Source: Trichopria drosophilae
Taxonomy: Eukaryota; Arthropoda; Insecta; Hymenoptera; Diapriidae
Reading direction: 5' to 3'
Length of the DNA stretch: 64,000 nucleotides
NCBI GenBank assembly: GCA_030407085.1
Contig: CM059584.1
Location: 120,504,501-120,568,500 of the forward strand
The notes under the pieces were generated by a model. That model did not search any database, was not told the origin of the DNA, and was given only the letters and a program-made list of their open reading frames with translations. The number at the start of each line of letters is the position of its first letter. Position 1 is the stretch's first letter. Both the position numbers and the translations under genes were made by a program. Shown piece by piece: positions 23,561-36,835 of this stretch.

Positions 23561-25253
23561 GTGGTATGTTTTATTTTTTGAATTCCAGAGCAGGTTTTAA
23601 ATGCATGGACAGCTCATTATTTTGAAGGTAACACATGTATTTTGGTTGTTAATGTCAACTTCAATAAACATTTTTTGAAAATAATACAAAATTATTATTT
23701 AATGTTTTTCAATTTTCATAACATTATTATAACTTTTATAAAAATAAATTTTACCGATATTAACTTTTTTAGAAAATTATTATTTTTGAAAATTTCTATA
23801 TTTATTAATATAACATATGCTGCAAACATTCCAACAAAGTATTTTTAGTGTAATACATGTTGAAATGTTTATTGTTTACGTTTTATGACTGAAACATATT
23901 TTTGATATAAACCAACCAAAATTCAGTTTACCTTAATTCTAATATATATTTTAACCATATTTTAGGTACCATGTAGAATCTAAGTCTTATTTTTGATATA
24001 TCAATGTTGAGAACATTACCTATTAATAAGACAAATTTTATTATTTTCTAACCTAAAAAATTACTAATTTGTAACACCTTTCTTATCGGATAATTCCATA
24101 AAAAAACTTATCTCATATTTTTCAATAGATACATACTTTAATAAAAACCCCATTCAATTTTGAATCTAAAAGTTCTACACAAAAATTTTCTCCGACGGAT
24201 AGATTTTGAATGCCGAGTGATTTAAGTTGACCAATGAGAGAACGCAGAAGCCACGCTTTATCCCATAATCCTTTCACAAGCTCTGATTAGCGCGTCACGG
24301 GTTGCGCGCTTTCTTATTGGTCAAAATTATATGCTTTCTTATTCGTCAGCTTTAAATGTTTGTAATTCCAAATCTATGCTAAGGGTCAAAATTTTGTAAA
24401 ATAGTTTTGTATTTAAAATATAATGGAGAATCATTTTCTTCAGAGTTTTAAAATAATTCTGATGTTCTATGTGTTTAAAAAATTATCGCGACAGAATAAC
24501 TAAACTAATTATGTCAAAAAACTAAATACAATAATAGAATCTCTGAAATTGTTTTTGGAAGATAAATTCCATCAATTACACTTAAAATCGTTCGAATTTT
24601 ACCTGTCACCGAGGTGTTTCGAAAAATTCATCACTAGAAATTTTTAATAACCGCAGCTTAAACTGCAAAGTATAATTAAATCATAAATTAGACAAAAAAT
24701 GTTGGGAACGCTTTCATCAAGTGCCATTCAAAGGTATTAAATAGCGCAGATTTTTTTAATTTACCAACCACCGACAGATTGTAAAAAATGGAATTATCCA
24801 CTAACCGATTTTATTTAGCTGGTGGAAATGTACTTATAATGTAGCTATTTTAGTTTGTCAGTTCGTTCTAAATTTGCAGAGCGCTGCATGCTCGATATTA
24901 ATCGTTAATGAAATATTAAGATGGTATTAATTCCCTCGAACGTATACCGCGTTGCTCATCAATTATTTAACACCGAATTATCTTGTCTCTGTACTGAGTG
25001 AAACATTGAATTTCCTAACTTGTATTTAAATTGTATGACTTAGTTTGAAATCGCTCTCTCATTGTTTTTGGTATCACTTTATTGGATGTCTTCAGCAATT
25101 TTTTGGGATTTAATTAACTCGAATCTAATAATTTTCCAATTGTTTAGTAAATTAAATATTAAGAAATGTTCCGAGTTTAATTAGCATTTTTCTTGTGTTC
25201 CAAAATCCATGAAATTAGCAATATCCTCTCCAGGTCGGAGAACGTAAGTACAT
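23561..25253. other. AT-rich DNA with a paired CCAAT motif
   Basis: At 24227-24240 TTGACCAATGAGAG and at 24311-24324 its inverse TTCTTATTGGTCAA flank about 70 bases. These hold TAATCC, GATTAG and GCGCGTCACGG and are less AT-rich than the rest. This could be a small regulatory element or an old foldback. The rest shows nothing. Confidence 0.3.
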
Positions 25254-25402
25254 CCCAGTAAACAAGAAAGGATTGAAAGGGATTGAAGAAGCGGAAATGG
25301 GACAAAAATGGGATTAAAATTGATAGTAAAGGGTGCATTCTATCCCTTTTTTGTTCGATTTCTGCCTTTTCAATTCTTTTCAATCCTTTTCCGTTTACTG
25401 GT
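25254..25402. repeat. 148-bp palindromic element with CCCAGTAAAC ends
   Basis: The left end CCCAGTAAACAAGAAAGGA is mirrored by the right end TCCTTTTCCGTTTACTGG. Inside, GGATTGAAAGGGATTGAAGAA and its inverse also pair. The ends resemble those of the palindrome at 11130. The longest open frame in the window (minus strand, 25177-25542) runs through it and is therefore not credible as a gene. Confidence 0.8.
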
Positions 25403-27802
25403 ATGAATACGCAAATCCGCGGGATATTGTACACGCAAAACCATTCGAAGCTGAGGAACATAAATGTATCAGCGATAATGTGCATGTTGCATTCGCTCGT
25501 ATGATTAGATTTTGGTAGATCCTTCGTTTGATAATGTTGCAAAAGGGACTTTTACACCCGCTGTGACGCTATTGATTAGCTTTTCCGTAAATTTGTCAAA
25601 AAACGACAGATTTTTTAGTCAAAACAATGAACAACCCTTGGCTGTACTATCGAAGGCCCCCTAAAAACTGATTTATTTCCGTATGGCGGAATGGTTAAAA
25701 TAAGATTATTTATGTTAAAAAGTAGCTATATTGTCGTCGTTTAACTATTAACAAATATTTTTATCCTTAAAAGAAAACATTTCGTTCGTCATATTTGGGG
25801 ATATAAAAATAGTAACAACAAAAAATTAGGTATTTCAGTGTAGAATGGCATTTTTTATGTATTAATAAAGCAATTTGGTAACCATTTTAGATTTTTTTGT
25901 TGGTGTTCATATTTATTTATTTTTTGTTGTTGTTGGTTTTATGTCGCATTAACTGGTCATGGTGCTCATATTGTTCTTTTTGTAAAGCTGATTTAATTCT
26001 TTTTGAGATTAGTTATGGCATTTTTAATAATGCAATGTTTTATTAAATACTTTTTATAAAAATGTAATCAATAATCTTTTTTTATAATGACAATTTTTCG
26101 AAAATTGTATTTTGAGTTCTTTTATGTAAAAAATATTATGATATACTGTATATCCTAAGTATTGTATGGTTAGTCGACTAATGAATCCACTATTTTTTTT
26201 AAAGATAAAAGACATTTTTTTCCTTTTTCGATTTAAAGCTTTTATATTGATATCATTTTAAATAAGACTAAAATTAAGAGACATACATTCAGCTATACGA
26301 AATAATCCTTCAAAATGTACAAAAAAATTAGTTTCTTTGATCATTTTTTTAGAAGCTTTTCAATAGAAAATTATATAATAATTGTTGATGAAAAAAAAAT
26401 CGATTCCTAATTACTCTGAATCAGTCCGAAATTCTGTAGATGTGCATTCGACTTCACCATAATCCTTCTTTTTGTTTTGTTTTTCTTTCTTTTTTCTTCT
26501 TTTTTTTCCTTTATTTTTTCTTTTTTTTGTTTTTTTAGTAGCTTTTTTTTAGAGTAGCTTAAGGCTTGTTGCAAATTTTATTCTATTCAACGAGGGAGAT
26601 AAGCACTCGAAAGTATGGTTTATAACCTCCAAAAGAATTTGTCATTAAATTGGTTTTCTGTCAATAAACAATTTTTATTCTATTTTCACTGAATTCCTCC
26701 TAAAAAAAGTAGTAAAGAAATTGTTGAACGAATTGGTTATAAGCTGATTTTACATTTTACCCTTTTCTTAATAGTTTTCAACAATTAGTTCGTTACTACG
26801 ATTAAGCCCTTAATTATTCAGAAAAATATTTTCAAAAGTGAAAATTTGACCAGTCATTTAGTTACTAACAATTTTTATTAGTCGTGATTAAACAAATTAG
26901 TTGGATTGGAACTTTTGTTAGATTAGAATTAGAAAATTTCGAACGAAACTGTATTCGTCTGCAGGTAAATTATAGTTTAATATTTAGTAAACAATTTTGA
27001 TCGAAATATATTTATTCACACATATTCAAAGACATTTTGTTAGTGCTGATTAATAAAACAAATAAACCGAATTTGACTCATGATAATAATTGTCTTTGAA
27101 TTTTGATAATAATTAAATTTTCTGATTTTGTATCACTGTTATTGACATTTCTTGAAAAAGTGTCTTATTATAAGTATTTTAATACCGTTAAAACTATGTC
27201 TGAAAAATTGATTTAACATTACTAAAGCACTTCGGAAATGCAATTTAATAACAAAGGTAAGTTTATTAATTTTATTATTAAATGTTTAGTAGCATTATTT
27301 AATAGTACAAACCAAATATCTTATTTTAGCGATAAAAAAGAAGGTATGAAAGTAAACAAAAAACTATTGACAACAATTCTATGAAACTAAATATCCCATC
27401 AATCTGGAGCATAAAAAAATATAATCAGTTAAGTCTACAGAATTCATATAAACATTAGGAATTCCATGTTTATATGTTTAAGGTAATGCTTATGCGTTAT
27501 TCATTTTTCAGAGTCATCGTCAAGGAGGATTATATGGTTTCAAGTATAAGCTCAATTATGGAAATTAGACAGGTTCCAAGTTATAACCGGGAGCACAAGT
27601 GTAAATATGCATATAATAGAGAACTTGTTCATGGTTAAATTTCATTTAGGCTCTTGACTTTCAAGAATTCGTATTTTAACAACTAACTTCATGCACTTTA
27701 AAACAAAATGTTGTAATAAACAATTTATTGTAAAATCTATATTAAAATCATAAAAGACAAAATTTATAAAATTGCAATAAAATTCGTATTGTCAAATTTA
27801 AA
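25403..27802. other. AT-rich DNA with a long pyrimidine tract
   Basis: A plus-strand pyrimidine tract of about 90 bases lies at 26461-26552, ending in AG twice (TTTTTTTAGTAGC and TTTTTTTTAGAG). This could serve as a splice acceptor if a gene ran here, but no exon follows. Near 25915-25965 TTGTTGTTGGTTTTATGTCG may be part of a dispersed repeat. Nothing else is seen. Confidence 0.4.
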
Positions 27803-27854
27803 AATCACAATAAAATGTAAATTTCCGGAATCACAATAAAACGTGAATTTACGG
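27803..27854. repeat. Two tandem copies of a 26-bp unit
   Basis: AATCACAATAAAATGTAAAT plus TTCCGG is followed directly by AATCACAATAAAACGTGAAT plus TTACGG. They differ at three positions. A weaker related stretch with GCAATAAAATTCGTATTG precedes them. Confidence 0.8.
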
Positions 27855-27866
27855 AATTCACATGCA

Positions 27867-28142
27867 CTAATCGTATTCTGAAATCTTAATCACGTCTAAC
27901 ATGTGGGGTTGGTTTTTATGCATAGTTTTCCCCAAGCCACTGCATATTTGAATGGGGGTTCCGTAAAAACCGGCATAGAAGAAATGACCTGAAGGTATTT
28001 TCACGATTTTTTGTTCTAAAAATGTAAATGACATTAACCATAGGCTTTTGTCTCTAATGCGAGTATTATATATGTACGGAACAGGTCGTTCGTGGTTTTC
28101 AGTCGGTGTTGCTTGTTGACACGTTTGGTTTGACTTAGACAA
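27867..28142 (-). pseudogene. 91-codon frame, possibly a repeat remnant
   Basis: The frame begins MSKSNQTCQQATPTENHERP and ends LDVIKISEYD. Its composition is more protein-like than most frames here. The part GTPIQICSGLGK resembles, at both DNA and translated level, a minus-strand stretch near 8041-8100 (TPIRVCIGVGK). It is therefore more likely part of a dispersed repeat than a host gene. No domain is recognised. Confidence 0.17.
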
Positions 28143-29269
28143 TAAAGCCTTTTATGATGAAACGATAAATTTTGAGATCAGTTTTGTCACTGTCGAAACT
28201 GTTTTTACCTGAGTCTTCGGAGTTAACGATGGCTTATTCGATAAGGGAAATGTACATATAAATATAAATAATGCAGACAAAATTATAAAGGGATGGTGCT
28301 ATTTACATTGCAATTTTGATTCTGGTATTCAATTTCTGATTATTATTCATTGATAACAATTTGAAACCCGTCAGCGACGACAATTTCCAGACAAAAAAGT
28401 CTGATTATAGTTTACTCCGTCCGGTTTGACTTTATTCAAAGTAGCCATTAAAATTGAAGAATGAATTTTTAAACTCTTCGAAGACGGATAATTAAGTGAA
28501 ACCAGGGTGATGACACATTATCTAATTTGTTTCTTTTTATAGTGATACCTACTTATTAAACAAGGCGTGAAGGAGTTATTTCATAACAAAAAATTATAGC
28601 ATGAGTATGAAGTATTCTTTAATCTCATTTTTATTAGTCTAAATAAAACTTTTTCATTCGTTTTTAACAACAATTCCACCATGTGAATTTCTCAGCAAGT
28701 TTTTCAAAATTAATTTAACCGATGATCCGACGTTCAGATTGTATTTTCTGATTTTATTAAGAATTAATACTTCTTTCAAGTGCTATACATATTTTAATAA
28801 TATTGATCGTGGCATTGTATATAGCAAGAACATTTTCTTTTAAACTCATCTAGATTTTTATTAAAAAAATAGTCATGATGGATGATTCATTACTGAAATT
28901 GAATAAGAATTGAAAATATCAATACTATGCTTGAAATTACAAATATAGATTTACTAATCACGAGATTCTATCAATTATTCAGTTATCAATATGCCCCGAT
29001 TCCAATTTCTTCATAAATTGCATTACTTATTGATTTATCGTAAAATTTATATAAGCTTTCTATATTAAGTTACACATCCAAGGGAAAATTCTTAGAATTA
29101 TTCTACAGTTTAAAATGTAACAGTGAAAATTTGGAATATTGTACAACAACCATTTATAATACTTGGTTTGATTTTGAATTTTTAAAATTCAAGGGTTTGT
29201 AAGCAAGTTAATAGCGGATGTTGAAATTTTAACATCTACCGAAAATTGAGCCTTTCTTTTTAAGCGGAT
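28143..29269. other. AT-rich DNA, nothing recognised
   Basis: No supported feature. Confidence 0.5.
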
Positions 29270-29380
29270 TTTTCACTCTTTCATTGAACTCTCAGTTTTG
29301 AAAGAGTGAATCAAAAGAATCACACTCTTGAAAGAGTAAAACGATCACTTTCAGAAACGACTGGCTCATTGTTCACTCTA
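29270..29380. repeat. Short foldback of the AGAGTGAA family
   Basis: TTTCACTCTTTCATTGAACT is mirrored by TTTTGAAAGAGTGAATC, and CACTCTTGAAAGAGTAAAAC repeats the same theme. Similar GAGTGAAAATTCACTC material occurs at 36746-36835 and 59324-59431. The exact ends are unclear. Confidence 0.5.
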
Positions 29381-30434
29381 TACAGAAGTCTAGCTAGTAT
29401 TGTTAACTTACAAAGTTGAATTTCATAATAGAGTAAATGTCAGTTTGAAATATGTCTAGATATTTTATAATTCGCCTAGAAATTTAACCGTTTCTCCTTA
29501 TGCATTTTTTAAAATAAATATAAAGTTTTTAAAACCGTTTTTAAACTTTTCTATTCTTTAGATATTTCTGTATGGAAAATGAATAGTTGGTTTAACTATA
29601 CGAAAACTATTTAATAAAAAAAATAATTAACGTACTGAAATCCAACTATTATAAATCAATTGACTATATTTTAGTTATTTTTTATCGTGGACACAATTTA
29701 ATTGTACAAAAATTATAATCTACATTAATGTTATTAAAGAAAGTATTTTGATATTTGTATACTAATTTCTGTACGATTGTGTTATTAAAATGAATATGTT
29801 ATTGCTATAAATTAAAAAAAAAAGTAATTTGGCAGGATTTAAATCTTGTATACAACATAATGTATATTTTATGTATTAAATGTATAAAATTCTTATTTAA
29901 TTGGGACAAAAACATGGACCATTTTTTAAAATATACTATTCTAATTTTGAGGTTAGTTTGGTAATTATCTCACTTTATAACACCTCTACAAGACCATACT
30001 TTTGACTCCGTAATTTTCAGAGAACTTTATGACGTATTTACGTACATTTTCCGACAGAGGGCTACGTTTCAATTCACATCACTTGCAAGGGCTTGAAAAA
30101 TAGCTAGCTGGCATTAAATATTTTCTGTATGATTATAAATGTGTTACGATAATTTATCACCCATTAATTTATTTATATTGGCATTATAATGAAACACTTA
30201 GCATTTTGAAAAGTTGCAGATAAGTGAAGGTGTCATCAGAGAAAAATAAGGGTCTTATAAGACAAAATACATTATCGAAATGGCTGAAGGAATATTACTA
30301 AAATTTTGCAACATTCTTTCAAGTATTAATTTGTTAAAATAAACTGAAATTTTAAACCTATTGACCAAAGATTCATATTACGAGTGTAAGTTTTTACTCT
30401 TAAAAGGTCCTATTCTCTCGTGACGTCTTCAATG
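29381..30434. other. AT-rich DNA, nothing recognised
   Basis: No supported feature. Confidence 0.5.
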
Positions 30435-30512
30435 CTTCTCGGGAACGTTGATCGCTTGCGGGCGGAAAAGTTTATTTTACGCCCTTATAACGAAAACAAC
30501 TATTATTGATGT
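30435..30512. repeat. Second copy of the unit at 18150
   Basis: CTCGGGAACGTTGATCG, GCGGGCGGAAAAG and TTTTACGCCCTTATAACGAA follow the same order and spacing as the unit at 18150-18235. It is GC-richer than its surroundings. Confidence 0.6.
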
Positions 30513-33149
30513 GATTACTTCAATACGTATTTATATAATTTAGATTAAATAAAATAGTTGAATAAATAAATGAAAGCACTGCTGTCACCATTAGTAGACT
30601 TCATAATTTTCATTTGTTTTTAGTTACTAGTTAACTATTTAAAAAAATTAGCTATGTTACTTAGTAAAAGGGGAGACAAAAAAAGTTGAATTTGCTGACC
30701 AAAATTACTATTAGTAATTTATTAACACACCAGAAATAAGGCCATCAACTAACTTTTAATCGAACTTACTAATTATCATAGGTTTTATTTTTTATATAAT
30801 TATGAATTTTTGCAAAATGGTCCGATTTGGAAATTTAATAATTAATCAATTTCACATCTGGAAGTCAGGGTAGAGACATTTTATAAAATTTTCATATCTT
30901 GAAGCCGAAAATAATCAAGGCTGCACAAGAAATCGGGTACCTTGCGTGACAGGGCCTCATTCCTAATGAATAGGCGTGAATGTTTGTGGTCGACGAAATC
31001 GAAAGCAAAGCGGAAGATGGTCCCCATATGAGACACTTGGTGTTAAATGTAAATATAATGCATTTGAAAAAGTATGTCACGGAGTGGTTTTGGCAAGGTT
31101 CTTTTGCGGTTGCGACAAATGTTCCCGAAAATAGTTGCAGGATACCTTAAATTCGAGTTTACTTTTTATAAAATTTGAGGAGGGCTGATGATGAAGAATT
31201 TGACGAATTCTATTTTTCTCCTTTTTCTTTGCAAATGATCGATATGTAGTTTAAAAAGTAAATATTAATAACTCGTTGTAAATTTATATTGTTGGGTTCA
31301 ATGATTTTAAAAATATTTATATAAAGTTGAAACGTTTTGTAAGATTTTACCTATGTAATGCACCTAAAAATCATAAAATAAATTAAAATTGCACGAAGGA
31401 ACACATATCTAAAAATGAATTAGTTTAAATTTCGTAAAAACGCTTGGGTATGTGCAAAAATGCTTTAATTAATATTTTATTAAGGAATATCATTATAATA
31501 AAGCTTAAAAATATAACCTTTCATACAAAATTCCTTCTTTTGTAAGATTTATTATCGGAACTTTATTTTTAATATTCTTCAAGTCTTCTATGTTGTTTTT
31601 ACGTTTTGGTATAAAAAATATCTGCAGTAGCTTATTTTTCTATTTAAATTTGACGTTGTTGCTAAATGACATAAATATACTCTTTAAACCAGAATTAGTT
31701 AAAAATTACTAATCTTAATTACGAATAAAAAAATACGAATAATAAAATAATTACGAATTTATATTAATTAAATTTATACTGATCTAAAAGCGAATGTTTT
31801 TTAGGTTAGTAGTTTTAGAATTATTAATAAATTAGTAGTTTTTCATTATTCTTTTGGAAACTTGATTACCAACTCGATGAGAGACCTACATTTTATTTGT
31901 TTATAGAACTACTTCAGATAAATAGAGTAGAAATTCATCAAATTGTTGTGCAAATTCTTTAGTAGTTCCATGCATAAATATGTTCTGAAAATTGTCATTA
32001 CCTATTAACTTACTCTCTAAAACACATAAACAACAAATTTTAATAAGAAAGTAAACAATGTGACTAATGAAGGATATAATATTCATAGTGGTATTGTATT
32101 TAATTAATATTAATTAAATCTCTCTAATGAAATAAAATCTAAGCATATTAATTAAACCCTGAGAGGTAAATATCGCATTACTAGTATTTAATTTATATAA
32201 CTAGAAATTTGGACACAGAACCACTTTTAGAATAATTTGATGATATTTCTAATTTCTAAACGTCATCTGCAGATGCGAATATTTTAGTACACAAAAAGGA
32301 TTATGATATTTTAGAAAACCACATAAACTTAAAAATATTTATAAGTGTATAAATAAGTATTAGAAGATATGAAAAACTTATATGATTTTTTCATACCCCC
32401 CCCCCCCCCCAATTTCATCGAATACGTAAAAAAGTTTTCTATTAATTGCAATGATGGTCGCAATCGTTAAAAATGTGATAAATAACTTTTAAAACTTAAT
32501 GTAACACCAAAATGTAGCAATATGAAACAATTTCATGAAAAACTTAATGTATTCGACAAAAATTAGCTTAAAAAATGAGAGGTACATTGGCTCTACATTT
32601 TAAAGAACTGTCCAAAATATAATACTTATTTGCATAGAATTTATAACCTACAAAAATGACGAACAAAAATATACAGATATATAAAGATATATTTTATAGT
32701 ATTAGTAAATGTGACAGCAGGACGTACTTCTTAATTTGTCGACATTGATTTAAGAATTTATAGCACTGAGTTTTTATGCAAATTATTGTCTGTCTGTTAA
32801 TCACCGTAATAAAAAGGCTCGACAATCTAACAAATTGTAAAGTCGACTTTAAATTCTTTTGTTATGTTAATTTCCCATTCATTTGATATATGCATTTGAT
32901 GTGTAAAAACTAGTAAGTACTAAAATGTGCGGGATGTCAGAAAATTTTTTGGCGTGTAGAAATTGTTAAAAAATGTTCACTCACAAAAATGTATTTAAGA
33001 ATGTGCCTAACAAAACATTACGACTGGAAAAAAGTGACTAAATACTGACTAAATAAACAAATAGTTAAATGAAATATTATCATTTACATACGTGTAGAAT
33101 ATTATATTTAAAGTATTAATATCTAAATATTTACAAAATAAATCTATGC
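30513..33149. other. AT-rich DNA with a C15 run
   Basis: The stretch contains a run of 15 C at 32396-32410 and scattered TTAGTAGTT/AACTATTTA motifs also seen in the small foldbacks nearby. No gene is supported. Confidence 0.45.
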
Positions 33150-33321
33150 GGAAAAAATAAATAGTGGAGTTCACTATCTATATGGTAGGATTTTGCTAAA
33201 AAGTAGGCTTGGACACCTAATTTATTGAGGCTACTATTTTTATAGTAAAATTAACCAAAATCTATGTCTGTATTTTAACCAACTATCTAACTTAGTAGTT
33301 CCAACTATTTAATTTTTTTCG
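33150..33321. repeat. 172-bp foldback element
   Basis: The left end GAAAAAATAAATAGTGGAG is mirrored by the right end CCAACTATTTAATTTTTTTC. Further in, TAGTAAAATTAACC and related blocks also pair in part. The ends resemble the GAAAAAA ends at 42468, suggesting a related family. Confidence 0.6.
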
Positions 33322-36300
33322 TGTTCTTAAACTACTTTAATGTTTTTTAAATAATGTAGTGAGTTACAAAGATTCATTTTGATCTTGTTATACTACCTGA
33401 GAGATATTGTTTAATTTCTTTATATTAACCTAATTAACATGACTGCAATAAACATACAATAAATAACCAAATTTAAAAATTAGAAAACTAAAATAATGTA
33501 AACTTTGTTAACTTTGCATCTACTTTATCCTGCGGAAAGTAAAAAACAAGCATTAAATCTAAATGTTAAAAATTGAATATAATGTTTAATAATAACATAT
33601 TAATACAGAATTAAGCATTTCTATAACTAATCAAAATATACTCCGTCCTCTCGCACCCGTCGGATGCTTCGCAATGGTTTCACGAAGTATTTGACATGAA
33701 TATTTTATTCATGATTGAAATTGAATTTTATAAAAAATATATTGATCACAATTATGTGCATTTTTTAAATAAATTAATTTTAAAAATTTTACCAATTCTG
33801 TTTTTTTTTTTATCAAAAAATAAAAATTGTATGCAAGATATACGAACCTTTCTCTCATAAATTAAACAAAATAGTGATAAATGAATAAAAATAAATCATA
33901 TTATGCTACTTCCTAAAGTACATTTACTTAAATTATTCGAGTATTATCTTTTCGTTAATTAAATGAAGGAACGATGTATACTTTTTTTTCTAACTTTCTT
34001 TGTTATATACCATGGTTTCTTAACATGTTTCATTCTGATTTAATGAAATAAAAACTGATTGGTTTTTACTTAAAATAATTTTCACTTTATAAATGTAGAA
34101 TCTTCCAATTCATTAGAACTTTCATTTAGAGAACCACACTAACAAAAATAAATACTTCCGGAACTACGAAATTTTTAATTATGCCAATCTTAATCCGTTA
34201 CAGTGCTATTTCATTATATAGCATTTCCGCATTTCGTATTTTAATTATTTACAGCAATCTATAAAATAGTTACTTTGTCGAGTTAACAGAACAGATAAAT
34301 CTAATAAACTAATCTCGACTGTTTCATTAAACAATTCATGATTAATTAGAAATCAAATCAATTTTCACAGCTTTTTGAGATGTAATCCATTTAAAATTCA
34401 TTTAATTAAATTGCAATTTTGCTGTATTATTGAATTTATATATAGAAAGTAGAACAAAAAACTAAACATTTTTATTAACAAACGCGAAATAAAAAAATGC
34501 TAACACGATTGAAAATATACCAAGAACTAAATAATACGAGATAAATAGACAGGGATATCCTTGCATTTGAAAGCTTTTATTTATAGCTTTCTCATGTTTT
34601 CATTTGTATCAGGCATCATACAATTCAGAGTCGTTTGTCTGGAACCCATAATTATTTGCATATGTCGCATTAAGGGGGACAACATGATAAGATGTGACCA
34701 ATTTTCAAGAATTTTGCTTTTTAAGTATTTGTCATTCAAATTTGTCTGTAGTTACAGGAGAGGCTTTTTTTTCTAAAATCATCTAAAATAATCTGAATTA
34801 TTTAATCGCACAAAAACAAATCTTTCCTGTCAGATTACGCTGAAAAATTTTACTAGTTTCTATGTTTATCTTTTAATATAATTTTTTTTGCCCTGAATAT
34901 TTTATCTACTAAAATACCTATACATAAAAAATTAATGAATAATTAACTTTTAATATTATACTCGCTTTTATTATAGAATCATTTTTTATTACTAGTAAAA
35001 AGAAGGCATATTTTAAGTAATTCAAACATATTTGTTAAAATATAGTAGGAAAAGTAGTTATACATATCTATAGTAGCAGAATGTATAGAATAGTAGATTC
35101 TAGTATAGTTAGCGCGAATATGTTACCATCATGACTATAGCCTGTCAGTGATTACGTTAATAAATTTTCCCCATCGTAAGTTTATCGTCATGAAAACTTA
35201 TAAGCAACCCGTTCATAATAATTTTGATTGAGACTTGTAAGCAAAACATTTTAGCATATATAACTTACAGTATTATTAATGTTTAAATTTTAGAAAATAA
35301 TATTTGTGCTTTTTAAAATTCACATTCAACTCCTAGTTTTTAGTTTATATCTAATGAGTTTCCGTTTCTATATCAGTCTTAAAGAGGTTAAACATTTTCG
35401 TGATATATCATTCTCCTATCAAAATCCGGAATACAAATTACTGAGATTTTTTATTCTGGAGAACATCACTCACGGAAAATCAATTGTACGAGAGAAATTT
35501 CTAACAAAATGACTATTAGGTTAAAATTATAGATTTATTTAATAACATTTCGTCTGAAATTACGTTTATTTGTAAACTTGTAGAGTAACTTTTTTTGTGT
35601 TAATTATTGATGTATATAAAGTTTACTCGTAAAGTTTATAGATTTAAATTTTGAAAAAAATACTGTCGTCTTAAAAATATATAATTTTATTATAAAATAA
35701 TATTGCTTTGTATTTTACTCAAGCTTATAGTAACTAGCACTATAATGTTCTCTGCGTGTACTATTTGATGGAAATATAAAAATTTTTAATTTATCCGGTA
35801 GAAATTGAAAGATAATATAATAATTTTATGTACTGGAAAAAGAGTTTCACATAAAAATCTTTCTCATTTTGCTGTCAGAAAATTGTCATATTTTTTGCTG
35901 AATAATTACAAAAAGTGATAGAATAATAAAATTTAGATCGAGTTCGGTGACGTTTAATGAAAAGTTCATTTTTTGTAATAGTGTATTTAAAAAACCAGAT
36001 GATTCTCCAATATCCTGGATATCTGAAAAACCAGGTCATTTTAATTTGATAGAATTTTACCGTGTACTAATACAGGATAACATTTGAATGTAGATTTTGG
36101 CTAGATTTGCCCTATTTCTCTTCGCAAAAAGTAGCTCGACTTTTATAAATTTCTACCGGTGACAAAAAGTAACTAATTATAATTAATTTTGTCTAGTGAT
36201 GATAATAAAACAACGGATTTAGTAAAGTTCTTATAAGTTTTATCCCAACATCTTTTATTGAAAATTGTACAGTTACTTTTTAAAACCAAAGCTAAAAGCA

Positions 36301-36745
36301 AATGATTCAGATAAAGTATTTGTAGAGGCAGTATTTGATATTAAATGCTGAATTTTGAAGTACCCTTGCCATGAAAATCAATACAGAATATTAATAATAT
36401 TGTAAAACATTTATATATTATAAATTATGGAAAGACTAGAAGATGCGACGTATCCAACACTAACCGTATGGTGTCGCGCCTGTAGCGTATGCAGTATTAT
36501 TCTCGCAAGCGGTGAAATTCGATTAATTACAAAAATTCGCGTTCTGAATAGATCGTACCGGTACCACTCCTTGTTTGTGATAACCCATTGGGATAATAGA
36601 CATCGAATGTCGGTAATCCATGGAAATTAGTCGATGAATGTTGTCCGAGTAAATAGATATATAATCCAAAATATGTAAATAATATTATACATATATTAAA
36701 TATTCGCTCGTGCTTGTAGTAAAATTTAACTTTGAATAAAGTGAC
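33322..36745. other. AT-rich DNA, nothing recognised
   Basis: No supported gene or repeat arm. Short frames of 62 to 71 codons are rich in Phe, Ile, Lys and Asn and look like chance frames. Confidence 0.5.
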
Positions 36746-36835
36746 ATTTCCACTTTTAGGAGAGTGGTCCAATCGGCCCACAAGTGAGATTTCACTATTA
36801 TGCAGTGAATTTTCACTTTAAGGATTTTAGAGTAA
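36746..36835. repeat. Short foldback of the AGAGTGAA family
   Basis: AAAGTGACATTTCCACTTTT is mirrored by AGTGAATTTTCACTTTAAGG, with GAGTGG and CAAGTGAGATTTCACT between. It is related to 29270-29380 and 59324-59431. Confidence 0.5.

Noticed and set aside
25177..25542. Longest open frame in the window (121 codons, minus strand)
   Set aside because: It runs through a palindromic element, overlaps frames on the other strand and has no recognisable domain.
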